Of a stretch of DNA of 64,000 bases, positions 34,676 to 44,422 are shown piece after piece. Below the pieces are notes generated by a model, which was not told where the DNA came from, searched no databases, and worked only from the letters and a program-made list of their open reading frames with translations. The position numbers and the translations under genes were made by a program. The DNA is from AC2028 sp002373595 (GTDB taxonomy: Bacteria > Bacillota > Clostridia > Lachnospirales > Lachnospiraceae), in NCBI GenBank assembly GCA_946616365.1, contig CAMOIX010000001.1, forward strand, positions 62,001-126,000, read 5' to 3'. Positions within the stretch are counted from its first letter, which is position 1. Each line of letters starts with the position of its first letter.

Positions 34676-36598
34676 ATGGCACCTAAAGACAATTATGACG
34701 CGTCAAGTATTACAGTGCTTGAAGGACTCGAGGCGGTAAGGAAACGCCCCGGTATGTACATAGGCTCCGTTACCACCAAGGGCCTCAATCACCTCATTTA
34801 TGAGATAGTGGACAACTCGGTCGACGAGCATCTCGCAGGTCACTGCGACCTTATACATGTCACCTTGGAAAAGGACGGAAGCGCCACCGTATCCGATAAC
34901 GGTCGTGGTATCCCCGTAGGCATGCATGAGAAAGGAATAAGCGCTGAGCGTCTCGTATTTACCACGCTTCATGCCGGAGGTAAGTTCGACAATAATGCAT
35001 ATAAGACCAGCGGCGGTCTCCACGGCGTAGGATCGAGCGTAGTAAATGCGCTCTCATCCAGACTCTCCGTTACTGTCAAGACCGGCGGCATGATCTATAA
35101 GGATACTTACGAGAGAGGCGAGCCCACGACCAAGCTCGAGAAGGGCCTGCTTCCCTGCCTTGGCAAGACCAGGGAGCACGGAACGGAGATCAATTTCCTT
35201 CCTGACGATACCATATTCGACAGGACGAGATTTAAGGAGGATGAGGTAAAGAGCAGACTGCACGAGACCGCATACCTCAATCCCGAGCTCACCATCATAT
35301 TCAAGGATTTAAGAGGGGACACTCCCGAGGAAGTCACATTCCATGAGCCCGACGGTATACAGGGATTTATCCGTGACCTCAATGCTTCCAAGGAATCCGT
35401 CAGTGAAGTCATCTACTTCAAGGGAGAGAGCGAAGGCATATTCGTAGAGGGCGCTCTCCAGTATGTAAACGAATTCCACGAGAACGTGCTCGGTTTCTGT
35501 AATAATATATACAACTCCGAGGGCGGTACTCATATAACGGGTTTTAAGACCCAGTTCACGACCATCATCAACAGTTATGCGAGACAGCTCGGCATCCTTA
35601 AGGACAAGGATCAGAACTTCACCGGTGCCGATGTCAGAAACGGCATGACCGCTGTCATCAGCATCAAGCACCCCGATCCCAGATTTGAGGGACAGACCAA
35701 GACCAAGCTCGACAACCAGGATGCTGCCAAGTCCGTACAGAAAGTAACCGGAGACGAGCTGGTCAGATATTTCGACCGTAACTTAGAGACTTTAAAATCC
35801 ATCATAGGATGCGCCGAGAAGGCTGCCAAGATCCGCAAGACCGAGGAGAAGGCCAAGACCAATATGCTCACGAAGCAGAAGTTCTCCTTTGATTCCAACG
35901 GAAAGCTTGCCAACTGCATATCAAGGGATGCTTCCAAGTGCGAGATCTTCATCGTAGAGGGAGACTCCGCAGGAGGAAGTGCCAAGACAGCGAGAGACCG
36001 TGAATACCAGGCCATCCTTCCCATCAGAGGTAAGATCTTAAATGTCGAGAAGGCTTCGATAGACAAGGTCCTCGCCAATGCCGAGATCAAGACCATGATC
36101 AATGCGTTCGGATGCGGATTCTCCGAAGGATACGGCAACGACTTCGACATCACCAAGCTCCGCTATGACAAGATAGTCATTATGGCCGATGCCGACGTCG
36201 ACGGAGCTCATATCTCCACACTGCTCCTCACACTCTTTTACAGATTCATGCCCGATCTCATATTTGAGGGACATGTATATATCGCCATGCCTCCCCTTTA
36301 CAAGGCAATCCCTTCTAAGGGCGAGGAAGAATATCTCTATGACGATAAGGCTCTCGAGAAGTACCGCAAGGAGCATAAGGGACCTTTCACTCTCCAGAGA
36401 TATAAGGGACTCGGTGAGATGGATCCACATCAGCTCTGGGAGACTACGCTCGATCCTTCGACCCGGAGGATGAAGCTTGTTGAGATAGAGGATGCGAGAA
36501 TGGCTTCCGAGATGACAGAGCTCCTCATGGGCACCGATGTACCTCCGAGAAAGGCATTCATATATGAGCATGCAAAGGATGCTCTCCTTGATATCTAA
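34676..36598 (+). CDS. parE: Type II topoisomerase subunit B (probably topoisomerase IV ParE)
   Basis: 640 residues with an N-terminal GHKL ATPase (EAVRKRPGMYIGS; EIVDNSVDEHLAG; SDNGRGIPVG; TTLHAGGKFD; GLHGVGSSVVNALS), a transducer region, and a Toprim domain (VEGDSAGGSAKTARD; IVIMADADVDGAHI). The start is ATG 34676 with AGGTAGGA upstream; the frame is open further up to 34592, but that segment lies between promoter and RBS. The B-subunit sequence alone does not separate GyrB from ParE. The partner at 36633 lacks a GyrA box, which favours topoisomerase IV. Confidence 0.85.
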   Translation: MAPKDNYDASSITVLEGLEAVRKRPGMYIGSVTTKGLNHLIYEIVDNSVDEHLAGHCDLIHVTLEKDGSATVSDNGRGIPVGMHEKGISAERLVFTTLHAGGKFDNNAYKTSGGLHGVGSSVVNALSSRLSVTVKTGGMIYKDTYERGEPTTKLEKGLLPCLGKTREHGTEINFLPDDTIFDRTRFKEDEVKSRLHETAYLNPELTIIFKDLRGDTPEEVTFHEPDGIQGFIRDLNASKESVSEVIYFKGESEGIFVEGALQYVNEFHENVLGFCNNIYNSEGGTHITGFKTQFTTIINSYARQLGILKDKDQNFTGADVRNGMTAVISIKHPDPRFEGQTKTKLDNQDAAKSVQKVTGDELVRYFDRNLETLKSIIGCAEKAAKIRKTEEKAKTNMLTKQKFSFDSNGKLANCISRDASKCEIFIVEGDSAGGSAKTARDREYQAILPIRGKILNVEKASIDKVLANAEIKTMINAFGCGFSEGYGNDFDITKLRYDKIVIMADADVDGAHISTLLLTLFYRFMPDLIFEGHVYIAMPPLYKAIPSKGEEEYLYDDKALEKYRKEHKGPFTLQRYKGLGEMDPHQLWETTLDPSTRRMKLVEIEDARMASEMTELLMGTDVPPRKAFIYEHAKDALLDI

Positions 36599-36632
36599 AG
36601 CACAGGATAAAATATAAAGGCAGTAATTCGAG

Positions 36633-38894
36633 ATGAAAAAGAAAAGCGAACAGACTGAAGAACAGATCATAAAAACAGAATACTCAGAGGAGATGCAAAG
36701 GTCCTTTGTGGACTATGCGATGAGCGTCATCATATCCCGTGCGCTTCCGGATGTAAGGGACGGACTTAAGCCCGTACAGCGCCGCGTGCTCTATGATATG
36801 CAGGAGCTTGGTATCAGATATGACAGACCTTACAGAAAATCGGCGCGTATCGTCGGAGATACGATGGGTAAATATCACCCCCACGGCGATTCATCCATAT
36901 ATGAAGCTCTCGTCGTAATGACGCAGGAGTTTAAGAAGGGTCTTCCTCTCATAGACGGACACGGTAACTTCGGAAATATCGAGGGTGACGGCGCCGCTGC
37001 AATGCGTTATACGGAGGCCAGGCTTAGCAAAGTAGCTCAGGAGAATATGCTCGCAGATCTTGACAAGGATGTGGTAGACTTCGTACCCAACTTCGATGAG
37101 ACCGAGAAGGAGCCCTCGGTACTTCCCGTTAAGTTTCCCAATATCCTCGTAGGAGGAAGCGAAGGTATCGCCGTTGGAATGGCTACCAGCATCCCTCCTC
37201 ACAATCTCGGTGAAGTCGTAGATGCGATGAAAGCATATATGCGCAATCCCGAGATCAGCACGAGAGAACTCATGAAGAGTGTAAAGGGTCCCGATTTCCC
37301 CACCGGCGGTATCGTCATCAATAAGGACGAACTCCGCGAGATTTATGAGACCGGAAGCGGAAAGGTGCGCATTCGCGGCAAGGTAGATATAGAGAAGGGT
37401 AAGAACGGACATATCAATGTTGTCATCACCGAGATCCCCTTCACCATGATAGGAAGCGGTATCGCCAAGTTCCTTTCCGATGTAGCCGCTCTTTCCGAGA
37501 ACAAAAAGACTCAGGACATCGTAGATATCTCGAACCAGTCATCCAAAGAGGGAATCCGCATAGTAATAGAACTCAAAGCCGGAGCGGATGCGGACAACTT
37601 CGTAAATATGCTCTACAAGAAGACCAAGCTTGAGGATACTTTCGGTGTCAATATGCTCGCTATCTGCGACGGCAGACCCGAAACCATGGGCCTTCGCGAT
37701 ATCCTTAAGGCTGTAACGGACTTCCAGTTTGAAGTTAATACCCGTAAATACAATACACTCCTTGCCAAGGAGCAGGATAAGAAAGAAATCCAGGAAGGTC
37801 TCATCAAAGCATGCAATGTCATCGACCTCGTAATAGAGATCTTAAGAGGATCCAGAGACCGTCAGATGGCTAAGGACTGCCTCGTAAACGGCAATACCGA
37901 AGGTATCAGGTTTAAATCCAAAGAGTCCAAGATCATGGCATCCCAGCTCATGTTCACCGAGAAGCAGGCCAATGCCATCCTCGAGATGAGACTCTACAAA
38001 TTAATCGGTCTCGAGCTCGAAGCACTCATCAAAGAGCACGATGAGACCGTTGCCAATATCTTCAGATATGAGGATATCCTCGAGAGACGCGACTCCATGG
38101 CACAGGTCATCATCGACGAACTTGACGGTATCAAGAAGGAATTTGGCAAAAAGCGCCTTACCGTTATTGAGAATGGTGAGGAAGCCGTCTTCAAAGAAAA
38201 AGAGATGGAAGAGATGGATACATACTTCCTTATGGACCGCTTTGGATATGCCAAGATGGTCGATGTACCCACCTATGAGAGAAATAAAGAAGCTGCAGAT
38301 GAGGAGAACAGATTCATCATCCCGATCAGGAATAACGGAAGAGTCGCACTGTTTACCGAGAGCGGCCAGATGCACGTCCTTCGCATGACAGACCTTCCGA
38401 TGTCGAAGTTCAGGGATAAGGGTACTCCCATCGACAATATCACGAACTTCACATCTTCATCCGATATGGTCGTTGCAGCATTCGATCTTTCCATCGTACT
38501 TGTAAGCAAGTTCGTCTTTGCTACATCCGGCGGACTCGTCAAGCAGGTAGAAGGATCCGAATTTGATGTATCCTCGAGACGCACCATTGCAGCAACGAAA
38601 CTGTCGGACGAAGACAGAGTAATAGCTGTACTTAAGCTGGATAACCAGGTCAATGTGATCTGTATGTCCGCAGACGGATATGTGCTCAGATTCCCGATAG
38701 AGGATGTACCCGTACAGAAAAAGACAGCACAGGGCGTCAGAGCCATGAAACTTGAGAAAGCCGACAAGATGGAGAAGGTATATATCACCGATGTCCTCAG
38801 CCTCGAGCAGGCAGAGTACGGCTCAAGGAAGATAACACTTAATGATATCAAGGAACAGCACCGCGATGCCAAGGGTGCAAAACTCCGCAAATAA
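36633..38894 (+). CDS. parC: Type II topoisomerase subunit A (probably topoisomerase IV ParC)
   Basis: 753 residues. The breakage-reunion domain shows SRALPDVRDGLKPVQRRVLY, GKYHPHGDSSIYEALV (quinolone-pocket helix with Ser and Glu at the usual sensitive positions) and the catalytic Tyr in AAAMRYTEARL (near residue 126). The C-terminal beta-pinwheel (about 520–753) has DLPMSKFRDKGTPIDNI where GyrA proteins carry a QRRGGKG-like GyrA box. Absence of that box is the reason for calling ParC, a decatenase, rather than gyrase. It is 34 bp after parE. Confidence 0.85.
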   Translation: MKKKSEQTEEQIIKTEYSEEMQRSFVDYAMSVIISRALPDVRDGLKPVQRRVLYDMQELGIRYDRPYRKSARIVGDTMGKYHPHGDSSIYEALVVMTQEFKKGLPLIDGHGNFGNIEGDGAAAMRYTEARLSKVAQENMLADLDKDVVDFVPNFDETEKEPSVLPVKFPNILVGGSEGIAVGMATSIPPHNLGEVVDAMKAYMRNPEISTRELMKSVKGPDFPTGGIVINKDELREIYETGSGKVRIRGKVDIEKGKNGHINVVITEIPFTMIGSGIAKFLSDVAALSENKKTQDIVDISNQSSKEGIRIVIELKAGADADNFVNMLYKKTKLEDTFGVNMLAICDGRPETMGLRDILKAVTDFQFEVNTRKYNTLLAKEQDKKEIQEGLIKACNVIDLVIEILRGSRDRQMAKDCLVNGNTEGIRFKSKESKIMASQLMFTEKQANAILEMRLYKLIGLELEALIKEHDETVANIFRYEDILERRDSMAQVIIDELDGIKKEFGKKRLTVIENGEEAVFKEKEMEEMDTYFLMDRFGYAKMVDVPTYERNKEAADEENRFIIPIRNNGRVALFTESGQMHVLRMTDLPMSKFRDKGTPIDNITNFTSSSDMVVAAFDLSIVLVSKFVFATSGGLVKQVEGSEFDVSSRRTIAATKLSDEDRVIAVLKLDNQVNVICMSADGYVLRFPIEDVPVQKKTAQGVRAMKLEKADKMEKVYITDVLSLEQAEYGSRKITLNDIKEQHRDAKGAKLRK

Positions 38895-38909
38895 ACTGGA
38901 GAAAAGCTT

Positions 38910-39464
38910 ATGATGAGAGTAATTGCAGGATCCGCCAGAAGCGTACCTCTTAAGACACCTCAGGGTGAAGAGACCAGACCCACTCAGGACAGGATCAAGG
39001 AGACACTCTTTAATATCGTTCAGGCCGACATCCCGTATTCCGTAGTAATAGACGGATGCGCAGGAAGCGGAGCCATAGGCATAGAGGCCTTAAGCCGGGG
39101 AGCTTCCAAGGCTTACTTTATCGAGAATTCAAAGGAGCCCTACGAGTGCATCAGGTTTAACTTAGAGCACACAAAACTTGGGGACAAAGGCGTAGTCATA
39201 AAGGGAGATATCTGCCCCGGACTTGCAGGCATCAAGGAAGAACATGTGGATATAGTTTTTCTCGATCCACCCTACGGTAAGAAGATCGAAAGAGAAGCCC
39301 TCAAAGTCCTTAAAAAGACTGCATATGTTGATCCTGAGACACTGATCATCATAGAGGCTGATATAAATGAGGACTTTTCAGATATAGAGACTCTCGGATT
39401 TGCCATAACCCGCGAAAAATGCTATAAAAATAATAAGCATTTATTCCTCAGAAAGGAAGGCTGA
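38910..39464 (+). CDS. rsmD: 16S rRNA (guanine966-N2)-methyltransferase RsmD
   Basis: A 184-residue SAM-dependent methyltransferase acting on G966 of 16S rRNA. Motifs are RVIAGSARSVPL at the N-terminus, RPTQDRIKETLFNI, the SAM-binding VIDGCAGSGAIGIEALSRG (landmark) and the catalytic VFLDPPYGKK. It is placed directly before coaD with a one-base gap, the usual Firmicutes order. Confidence 0.95.
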   Translation: MMRVIAGSARSVPLKTPQGEETRPTQDRIKETLFNIVQADIPYSVVIDGCAGSGAIGIEALSRGASKAYFIENSKEPYECIRFNLEHTKLGDKGVVIKGDICPGLAGIKEEHVDIVFLDPPYGKKIEREALKVLKKTAYVDPETLIIIEADINEDFSDIETLGFAITREKCYKNNKHLFLRKEG

Positions 39465-39465
39465 T

Positions 39466-39945
39466 ATGAAGAGAGCGGTATATCCCGGAAGCTTTGATCC
39501 CATGACTTTGGGGCACCTCGACATCATACGCAGAGCATCGGAAATGTTCGATGAACTCATTGTCGCAGTGCTGAATAATAATGCAAAAAGTCCATTGTTT
39601 TCTGTAGAAGAGCGTGTTAAAATTTTACAGGAAGCGACTTCGGATATACCCAATATCAGGATCGACTCTTTCAGCGGACTTCTCATCGATTATATGAAGA
39701 AAAATGACCTTCATGTAGCTGTAAGAGGACTTCGCGCCATCACCGACTTTGAGTACGAACTTCAGATGGCTCAGACCAATGCGGAACTCTCAGGAGGCGC
39801 TGTAGATACGGTATTTCTGGTAACAGGACTCGAGTATTCGTATCTTAGCTCATCTACCGTCAAGGAAATAGCCGCTTTCGGCGGAGATATCAGCAAGATG
39901 GTACCGGACTTTGTCGGAAAGCTCTTAACCGAGAAACTCGGATAG
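39466..39945 (+). CDS. coaD: Phosphopantetheine adenylyltransferase
   Basis: CoaD makes dephospho-CoA from 4'-phosphopantetheine and ATP. The 159-residue enzyme has the nucleotidyltransferase motif YPGSFDPMTLGHLDII (T/HxGH type), the substrate segment VRGLRAITDFEYELQMA and the ISSxxVKE-like SYLSSSTVKEIAAFGGDI. AGGAAGG precedes the ATG. It is coupled to rsmD. Confidence 0.97.
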   Translation: MKRAVYPGSFDPMTLGHLDIIRRASEMFDELIVAVLNNNAKSPLFSVEERVKILQEATSDIPNIRIDSFSGLLIDYMKKNDLHVAVRGLRAITDFEYELQMAQTNAELSGGAVDTVFLVTGLEYSYLSSSTVKEIAAFGGDISKMVPDFVGKLLTEKLG

Positions 39946-39974
39946 AATATATAGCAGATTAGAGGAAGCAGGAA

Positions 39975-40604
39975 ATGGAAAAAAAGATTGACAGTCAGAT
40001 TTTTCAGGTTATCGACGATATGTCAGAATATATCGCTTCATGCAAACCGAAGCTCTTTTCCGGCACCGAGATAATCGTAGACAGAGAGCGTGTTGAGGAG
40101 TACTTAAACGAGCTCCGCAGGAAAGCTCCCGAAGAGATAAATCACTGCCGCAGGATCCTTCAGAATCAGGAAACCATCATCAATGACGCCAAGAAGAAGG
40201 CCGATGATTTCATGAAGAGTGCAGAAGCCAGATCCAATGAGCTCTTAAGCCAGAACGAGATCATGCAGAGAGCATATGAGCAGGCTGATGAGATCGTACA
40301 AATGTCCAGAGACAATGCTCAGCAGATCCTCGACAATGCGATCATCGAAGCTAACGCATACAGAGATGCAGCTGCAGGATATATGGAGCAGGTAATGGTA
40401 TACCTCGAGAACTTCCTCGGAAACTCCATCGCATCCGTAAATGCAACTTCAGGTGCACTCCTTCAGACCCTTCAGGAGAAATACGATCAGATCGTAACAG
40501 ATCATGCTTCCATCCAGGGAACCGAAGAAGCGCAGGCAGAAGCTCCCGCAGAGGCACCTGCAGAGGAAGCAACCGCAGAAGAGACTCCGGAGACCAAAGC
40601 TTGA
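39975..40604 (+). CDS. Coiled-coil protein of unknown function
   Basis: 209 residues. An N-terminal part (1–60; KIDSQIFQVIDDMSEYIASC) precedes a long Ala/Glu/Gln/Asn-rich coiled coil (about 65–145), of the general DivIVA or F-ATPase b-subunit appearance but with no membrane helix. The tail is an Ala/Glu/Pro-rich acidic segment (about 178–209). Similar coiled-coil genes are seen after coaD in Clostridia. Its stop overlaps the amidase start by 4 bases, so a scaffold role in envelope growth is a guess from context. Confidence 0.7.
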   Translation: MEKKIDSQIFQVIDDMSEYIASCKPKLFSGTEIIVDRERVEEYLNELRRKAPEEINHCRRILQNQETIINDAKKKADDFMKSAEARSNELLSQNEIMQRAYEQADEIVQMSRDNAQQILDNAIIEANAYRDAAAGYMEQVMVYLENFLGNSIASVNATSGALLQTLQEKYDQIVTDHASIQGTEEAQAEAPAEAPAEEATAEETPETKA

Positions 40605-42043
40605 AAATAAAAAGGTTTATTAACGGACCGGTTTTCGAAAGGAAACCGGTCTTTTTCATAAAATTGGTATCTGTCTTAATGATCTTCGTCATAATATCGG
40701 AGATCTTATTCCCTGTTCATTCGAATGCTGCAGAGAGACTCCTTCAGATTTCAGACCCGGTGGTCATCGTACTCGATCCCGGTCACGGTGGGTCCGATAA
40801 CGGCACCATGTCCGGCACTTATCTCGAGAAACACCTCGATATGTACACCTGCGTGGTTATAAAGCAGTATTTATCCCAGTTTGATAACTGCGTCGTATAC
40901 CTGACCCATGAAGCCGATGTGGATATGAACTTCAAGCAAAGAGCGGACTTTGCTGCATCGGTCAATGCGGATATACTCCTAAGCGTTCATTACAATGCTT
41001 CCGTGGATCATGACCTCTACGGTGCGGAGAGCTGGGTATCATTATTTCCGCCCTATAATGCATACGGATATCAGTTTGCGGATATCTGGCTTAAGACCGC
41101 TGCAGAGACGGGCATATTCCTGCGAGGTATCAAGACTAAGCCCAAGAGTGACGGCAGGGATTATTACGGCATCATCAGAGAAAATGTGGAACGCGGCGTA
41201 TTTCCTGTCATCATAGAGCACTGCCATATAGACAATGCCAAGGACGCTTCCTACTGCGACGAGGAAGCGGACTGGAGGAAATGGGGAGAACTCGATGCAC
41301 AGGCACTTGCGAAATACTTCGGCCTTAGATCAACAGCGCTCGGCGTAGATTACAGCTCATTCGCATATCAGCTTGCGGATGCCGATCCCGCAGCAATCCA
41401 GCCCTTTACGAAGAGGGATGACTCCGATCCGGACTTTTGCAATATCACTCATAAGTCAACCGACTACGATCAGCATATTTTGACACTTACAGTAACCGGA
41501 GCGGACTATGACAGCCCCTTGATGTATTATGATTATACCCTCGACGGAGGAATGACATATACCGAGAGGAAGATATGGCCGGGCTTTAATGCTCTTAACT
41601 GGACATATGACGAATCATTTGACTTAAATTTAGAGTTTAATGACGGAGATAAGCCCGATATCATAGTCAGAGCCTATAATATCTATGACAGACGGACGGA
41701 GAGTTCGGTACTTTCATTCGACACGCCCCTCTCCAGGCCCGTGCCCGGGCCTCAACCCGTGGAGGACACTAAGACCGAAGAAAATATTACGGATACCACA
41801 ACCGAAAGTCCCAAAGAAACACATGCAGAAAACACAGAAATAACCAAGGACGAGACCATAGGAGGCGAAGCCGGATTATCCGAATTCATGGATGATCTGA
41901 AGAAGGAAAAGTCCGGTAAGGAGTCCGAAGCCGCCTTGGAAATAAAGCAGTTTTTGAGTATAATATTATTTATGCTGGTATCCATATCAGTGCTTATTGC
42001 TGCAATAGCACTTTTCCGCAAAAACAGGAGGAGACGCAGATGA
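40601..42043 (+). CDS. N-acetylmuramoyl-L-alanine amidase (Amidase_3) with C-terminal membrane anchor
   Basis: 480 residues. A signal peptide ends at SNAA (about 41–44). The Amidase_3 domain (about 54–240) has zinc ligands in LDPGHGG (His62), Glu76 in YLEKHLD and His near 129 in SVHYNA, with the catalytic Glu in IIEHCHIDN. A C-terminal region (about 270–380) looks like a beta-sandwich, then a Thr/Glu/Lys-rich linker and a membrane helix (about 450–470) followed by KNRRRRR. The enzyme should cut peptidoglycan stem peptides while tethered outside the membrane. The start is TTG with CCGGAG eight bases upstream. Confidence 0.9.
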   Translation: MKIKRFINGPVFERKPVFFIKLVSVLMIFVIISEILFPVHSNAAERLLQISDPVVIVLDPGHGGSDNGTMSGTYLEKHLDMYTCVVIKQYLSQFDNCVVYLTHEADVDMNFKQRADFAASVNADILLSVHYNASVDHDLYGAESWVSLFPPYNAYGYQFADIWLKTAAETGIFLRGIKTKPKSDGRDYYGIIRENVERGVFPVIIEHCHIDNAKDASYCDEEADWRKWGELDAQALAKYFGLRSTALGVDYSSFAYQLADADPAAIQPFTKRDDSDPDFCNITHKSTDYDQHILTLTVTGADYDSPLMYYDYTLDGGMTYTERKIWPGFNALNWTYDESFDLNLEFNDGDKPDIIVRAYNIYDRRTESSVLSFDTPLSRPVPGPQPVEDTKTEENITDTTTESPKETHAENTEITKDETIGGEAGLSEFMDDLKKEKSGKESEAALEIKQFLSIILFMLVSISVLIAAIALFRKNRRRRR

Positions 42044-42804
42044 ACAATATCATTATCATCACCGGAGCATCTTCGGGAATAGGAAGAGAATTCGCTTATC
42101 AGCTTGATAAGTCCATGAAAAAGATAGATGAATTCTGGCTTGTCGCAAGACGCAGTGAGAGACTGGACGACCTCGAGTCTAAGCTTTCCCATAAATGCAG
42201 AAAATTCGCAATGGATATAACCGTGAAGGATGAAGTATCATTCCTCGCAGATCAGGTAAAGGACTCCGGAAGCTGTGTCAGAATGCTCATCAACTGTGCA
42301 GGCTTCGGCATACTCGGCAAGTTCAAAGATCAGGACTATAAGGATATACAGGGTATGATCAGGACCAACTGTGAATCCTTAACCGAGATGACATACAGGA
42401 TGATCCCCTATATGAAGAAGGGATCGAGGATCATTCAGCTCGCATCCAGCGCAGCATTCGTTCCTCAGATCAATTTCTCAGTATATGCTGCAACGAAGTC
42501 CTATGTCCTTTCTTTCTCGAGGAGCCTTAGAGAAGAGCTGAGAGCCCAGAAGATCTATGTCACTGCCGTATGCCCCGGACCCGTAGATACCGAGTTCTTT
42601 GAGATCGCAGAGAAGAAGGGCACCAATATGTCCGTCAAAGACTACTTTATGACGACTCCCATGGTAGTAGTCGACAAAGCACTAAGATGCAGCAGATACC
42701 GCATTCCCGTATGCGTTCCTACTTTCGGTATGCTCTTCTTTGAAGGAGTATGCAAGAAGTTCCCTCATTCCTGGATATTATTCTTTTCAAGGTTTATGAA
42801 GTGA
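42040..42804 (+). CDS. Short-chain dehydrogenase/reductase
   Basis: A 254-residue classical SDR. The Rossmann glycine motif TGASSGIG is at 8–15, NCAGFG near residue 88, the catalytic Ser in LASSAAF and the YAATK catalytic pair, followed by PGPVDTEFF. The substrate is not predictable. It overlaps the amidase stop (ATGA) and is two bases from the next gene, so it is in the same operon. Confidence 0.9.
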   Translation: MNNIIIITGASSGIGREFAYQLDKSMKKIDEFWLVARRSERLDDLESKLSHKCRKFAMDITVKDEVSFLADQVKDSGSCVRMLINCAGFGILGKFKDQDYKDIQGMIRTNCESLTEMTYRMIPYMKKGSRIIQLASSAAFVPQINFSVYAATKSYVLSFSRSLREELRAQKIYVTAVCPGPVDTEFFEIAEKKGTNMSVKDYFMTTPMVVVDKALRCSRYRIPVCVPTFGMLFFEGVCKKFPHSWILFFSRFMK

Positions 42805-42805
42805 T

Positions 42806-43399
42806 ATGGACTTTAAGAGACTGTTCGGAGGAGAAGATCATAAAGGAGAGCAGGGGTATCTTGCCACTCAGCGTAAGTACGAGCTTGCAAAAACTCTCAT
42901 ATATTTCGGTATAGCATTTGCCATACTGATCCTTGGCATCATCTCCACAGGGACTAAGAATAACCTCTTAACCATAGTCGCAGTCCTCGGTATGCTCCCT
43001 GCGAGCAAGAGTCTCGTAGAGACCATCATGTTCTTCAGGTTTAAAGGATGTGATAAAGAGGATGCGAAACTCATAGCGGACACTCTGCAAAACACACCGG
43101 ATCTGCAGAACACTGCATTCGATACCGTATTTACCACATACAAAGTAAATTACAAAGCAGACCATCTCTGCGTGCACGGCTCTGACCTCATCATCTACAG
43201 CAGGGATTTCACCTACATTGAGAATGACCTAAAAGAGCACCTGAATACAACCCTGGCCACAGAGAAACTAAACGGGATAACTATAAAGGTATTTGCCAAA
43301 GCGGATAAATATACGGACAGACTTAAAACCCTTTCCGAACTTCCGGCTAAAGACACAGACGCAGCCGTACTGAAAGTCTTGAAAGATATATCTCTATAA
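42806..43399 (+). CDS. Two-helix membrane protein of unknown function
   Basis: 197 residues. After a charged N-terminal 30 residues there are two hydrophobic segments (about 33–53 and 56–75), then a cytoplasmic-looking alpha/beta domain of about 120 residues. I recognise no family. It starts two bases after the SDR stop and ends immediately before the pseudouridine synthase start. Confidence 0.7.
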   Translation: MDFKRLFGGEDHKGEQGYLATQRKYELAKTLIYFGIAFAILILGIISTGTKNNLLTIVAVLGMLPASKSLVETIMFFRFKGCDKEDAKLIADTLQNTPDLQNTAFDTVFTTYKVNYKADHLCVHGSDLIIYSRDFTYIENDLKEHLNTTLATEKLNGITIKVFAKADKYTDRLKTLSELPAKDTDAAVLKVLKDISL

Positions 43400-44413
43400 A
43401 TGATACAGATAAAGATCCAAAAATCAGATGCCGGTCAAAGGCTTGACAAATTCTTAAGAAGGCTCCTTCCCGGTGCTCCGGAGGGGCTTCTTCAGAAGCA
43501 GATCAGAAACAAGAATATCACCATAGAAGATAAGAAATGCACACCTAATCAGATCTTAAACGAAGGAGAGTGTATCAAACTCTTTTTCTCCGATGAGACA
43601 TATGAGAAATTTAAGAAAGCTCCCGAAGAGAATATCAAAGATGCGGAGAAACTTATAGAATATTGCAAAACTGCATACCGTACTCTTAACGGAGAATTTA
43701 AAAACGAGATAACTGTAATAGCCGAGACCGAAGACATCATAGCTTTCTCCAAACCCGCAGGCGCGCTTTCCCAGAAAGCAGATCCCGAAGATATCTCTAT
43801 AAACGAATACCTCATTGGTTTCCTCGCAAACGAAGGAAAGATCACACCGGGATCAACAGTTTCCTTCAGACCTTCCGTTCAGAACAGGCTCGACCGCGGA
43901 ACCAGCGGCCTCATACTCTGCGCGAAGACCGCAGCCGGTGCAAGGAACCTCACCAATATTCTAAAGGATCATATCGCAGACAAATATTACTTAACCATAT
44001 GCTGCGGACAGATCAGGGAACCCTTCGAAAAGAGCGGCTACCTGTCTAAAGACGAAAAGAACAATATCGTCAAAGTAACAGAAGACCCCACAGGCGACGA
44101 ATCCTATATCAAAACAGGCTTCGAACCCATACAGATAAGCAAAGACGGCAGATTCACACTCCTTAGAGTAAAGCTCTATACCGGCAGATCCCATCAGATA
44201 AGAGCAGTCCTTGCATCCATAGGACATCCCATCATAGGAGATGCCAAGTACGGTAGTCCCAGGATAAATAATGAATTCAGGAAACTCGGAGTGACATCAC
44301 AGCTCCTTCATGCATATGAGATGATACTTCCCAAAGACATATACGCTGAAGGTAAGATAACATGCCCTCTGCCGAAAGTCTTCGAGAGTATCAAAAAAGA
44401 AATATTCGGATAG
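43400..44413 (+). CDS. RluA-family pseudouridine synthase
   Basis: 337 residues. An N-terminal S4-like domain (DAGQRLDKFLRRLLP; LLQKQIRNKNI) precedes the catalytic domain with NRLDRGTSGLILCAKT (catalytic Asp in RLDRGT) and GRSHQIRAVLASIGHPIIGD (landmark). It is RluC/RluA-like, with an extra loop after the S4 domain, and is the second such enzyme in the window. The rRNA target is not determined. Confidence 0.9.
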   Translation: MIQIKIQKSDAGQRLDKFLRRLLPGAPEGLLQKQIRNKNITIEDKKCTPNQILNEGECIKLFFSDETYEKFKKAPEENIKDAEKLIEYCKTAYRTLNGEFKNEITVIAETEDIIAFSKPAGALSQKADPEDISINEYLIGFLANEGKITPGSTVSFRPSVQNRLDRGTSGLILCAKTAAGARNLTNILKDHIADKYYLTICCGQIREPFEKSGYLSKDEKNNIVKVTEDPTGDESYIKTGFEPIQISKDGRFTLLRVKLYTGRSHQIRAVLASIGHPIIGDAKYGSPRINNEFRKLGVTSQLLHAYEMILPKDIYAEGKITCPLPKVFESIKKEIFG

Positions 44414-44422
44414 GTACAGACT

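Noticed and set aside
34676..38894. gyrB–gyrA
   Set aside because: The A subunit C-terminal domain lacks a recognisable GyrA box; topoisomerase IV is the better call, with the reservation noted in the findings.
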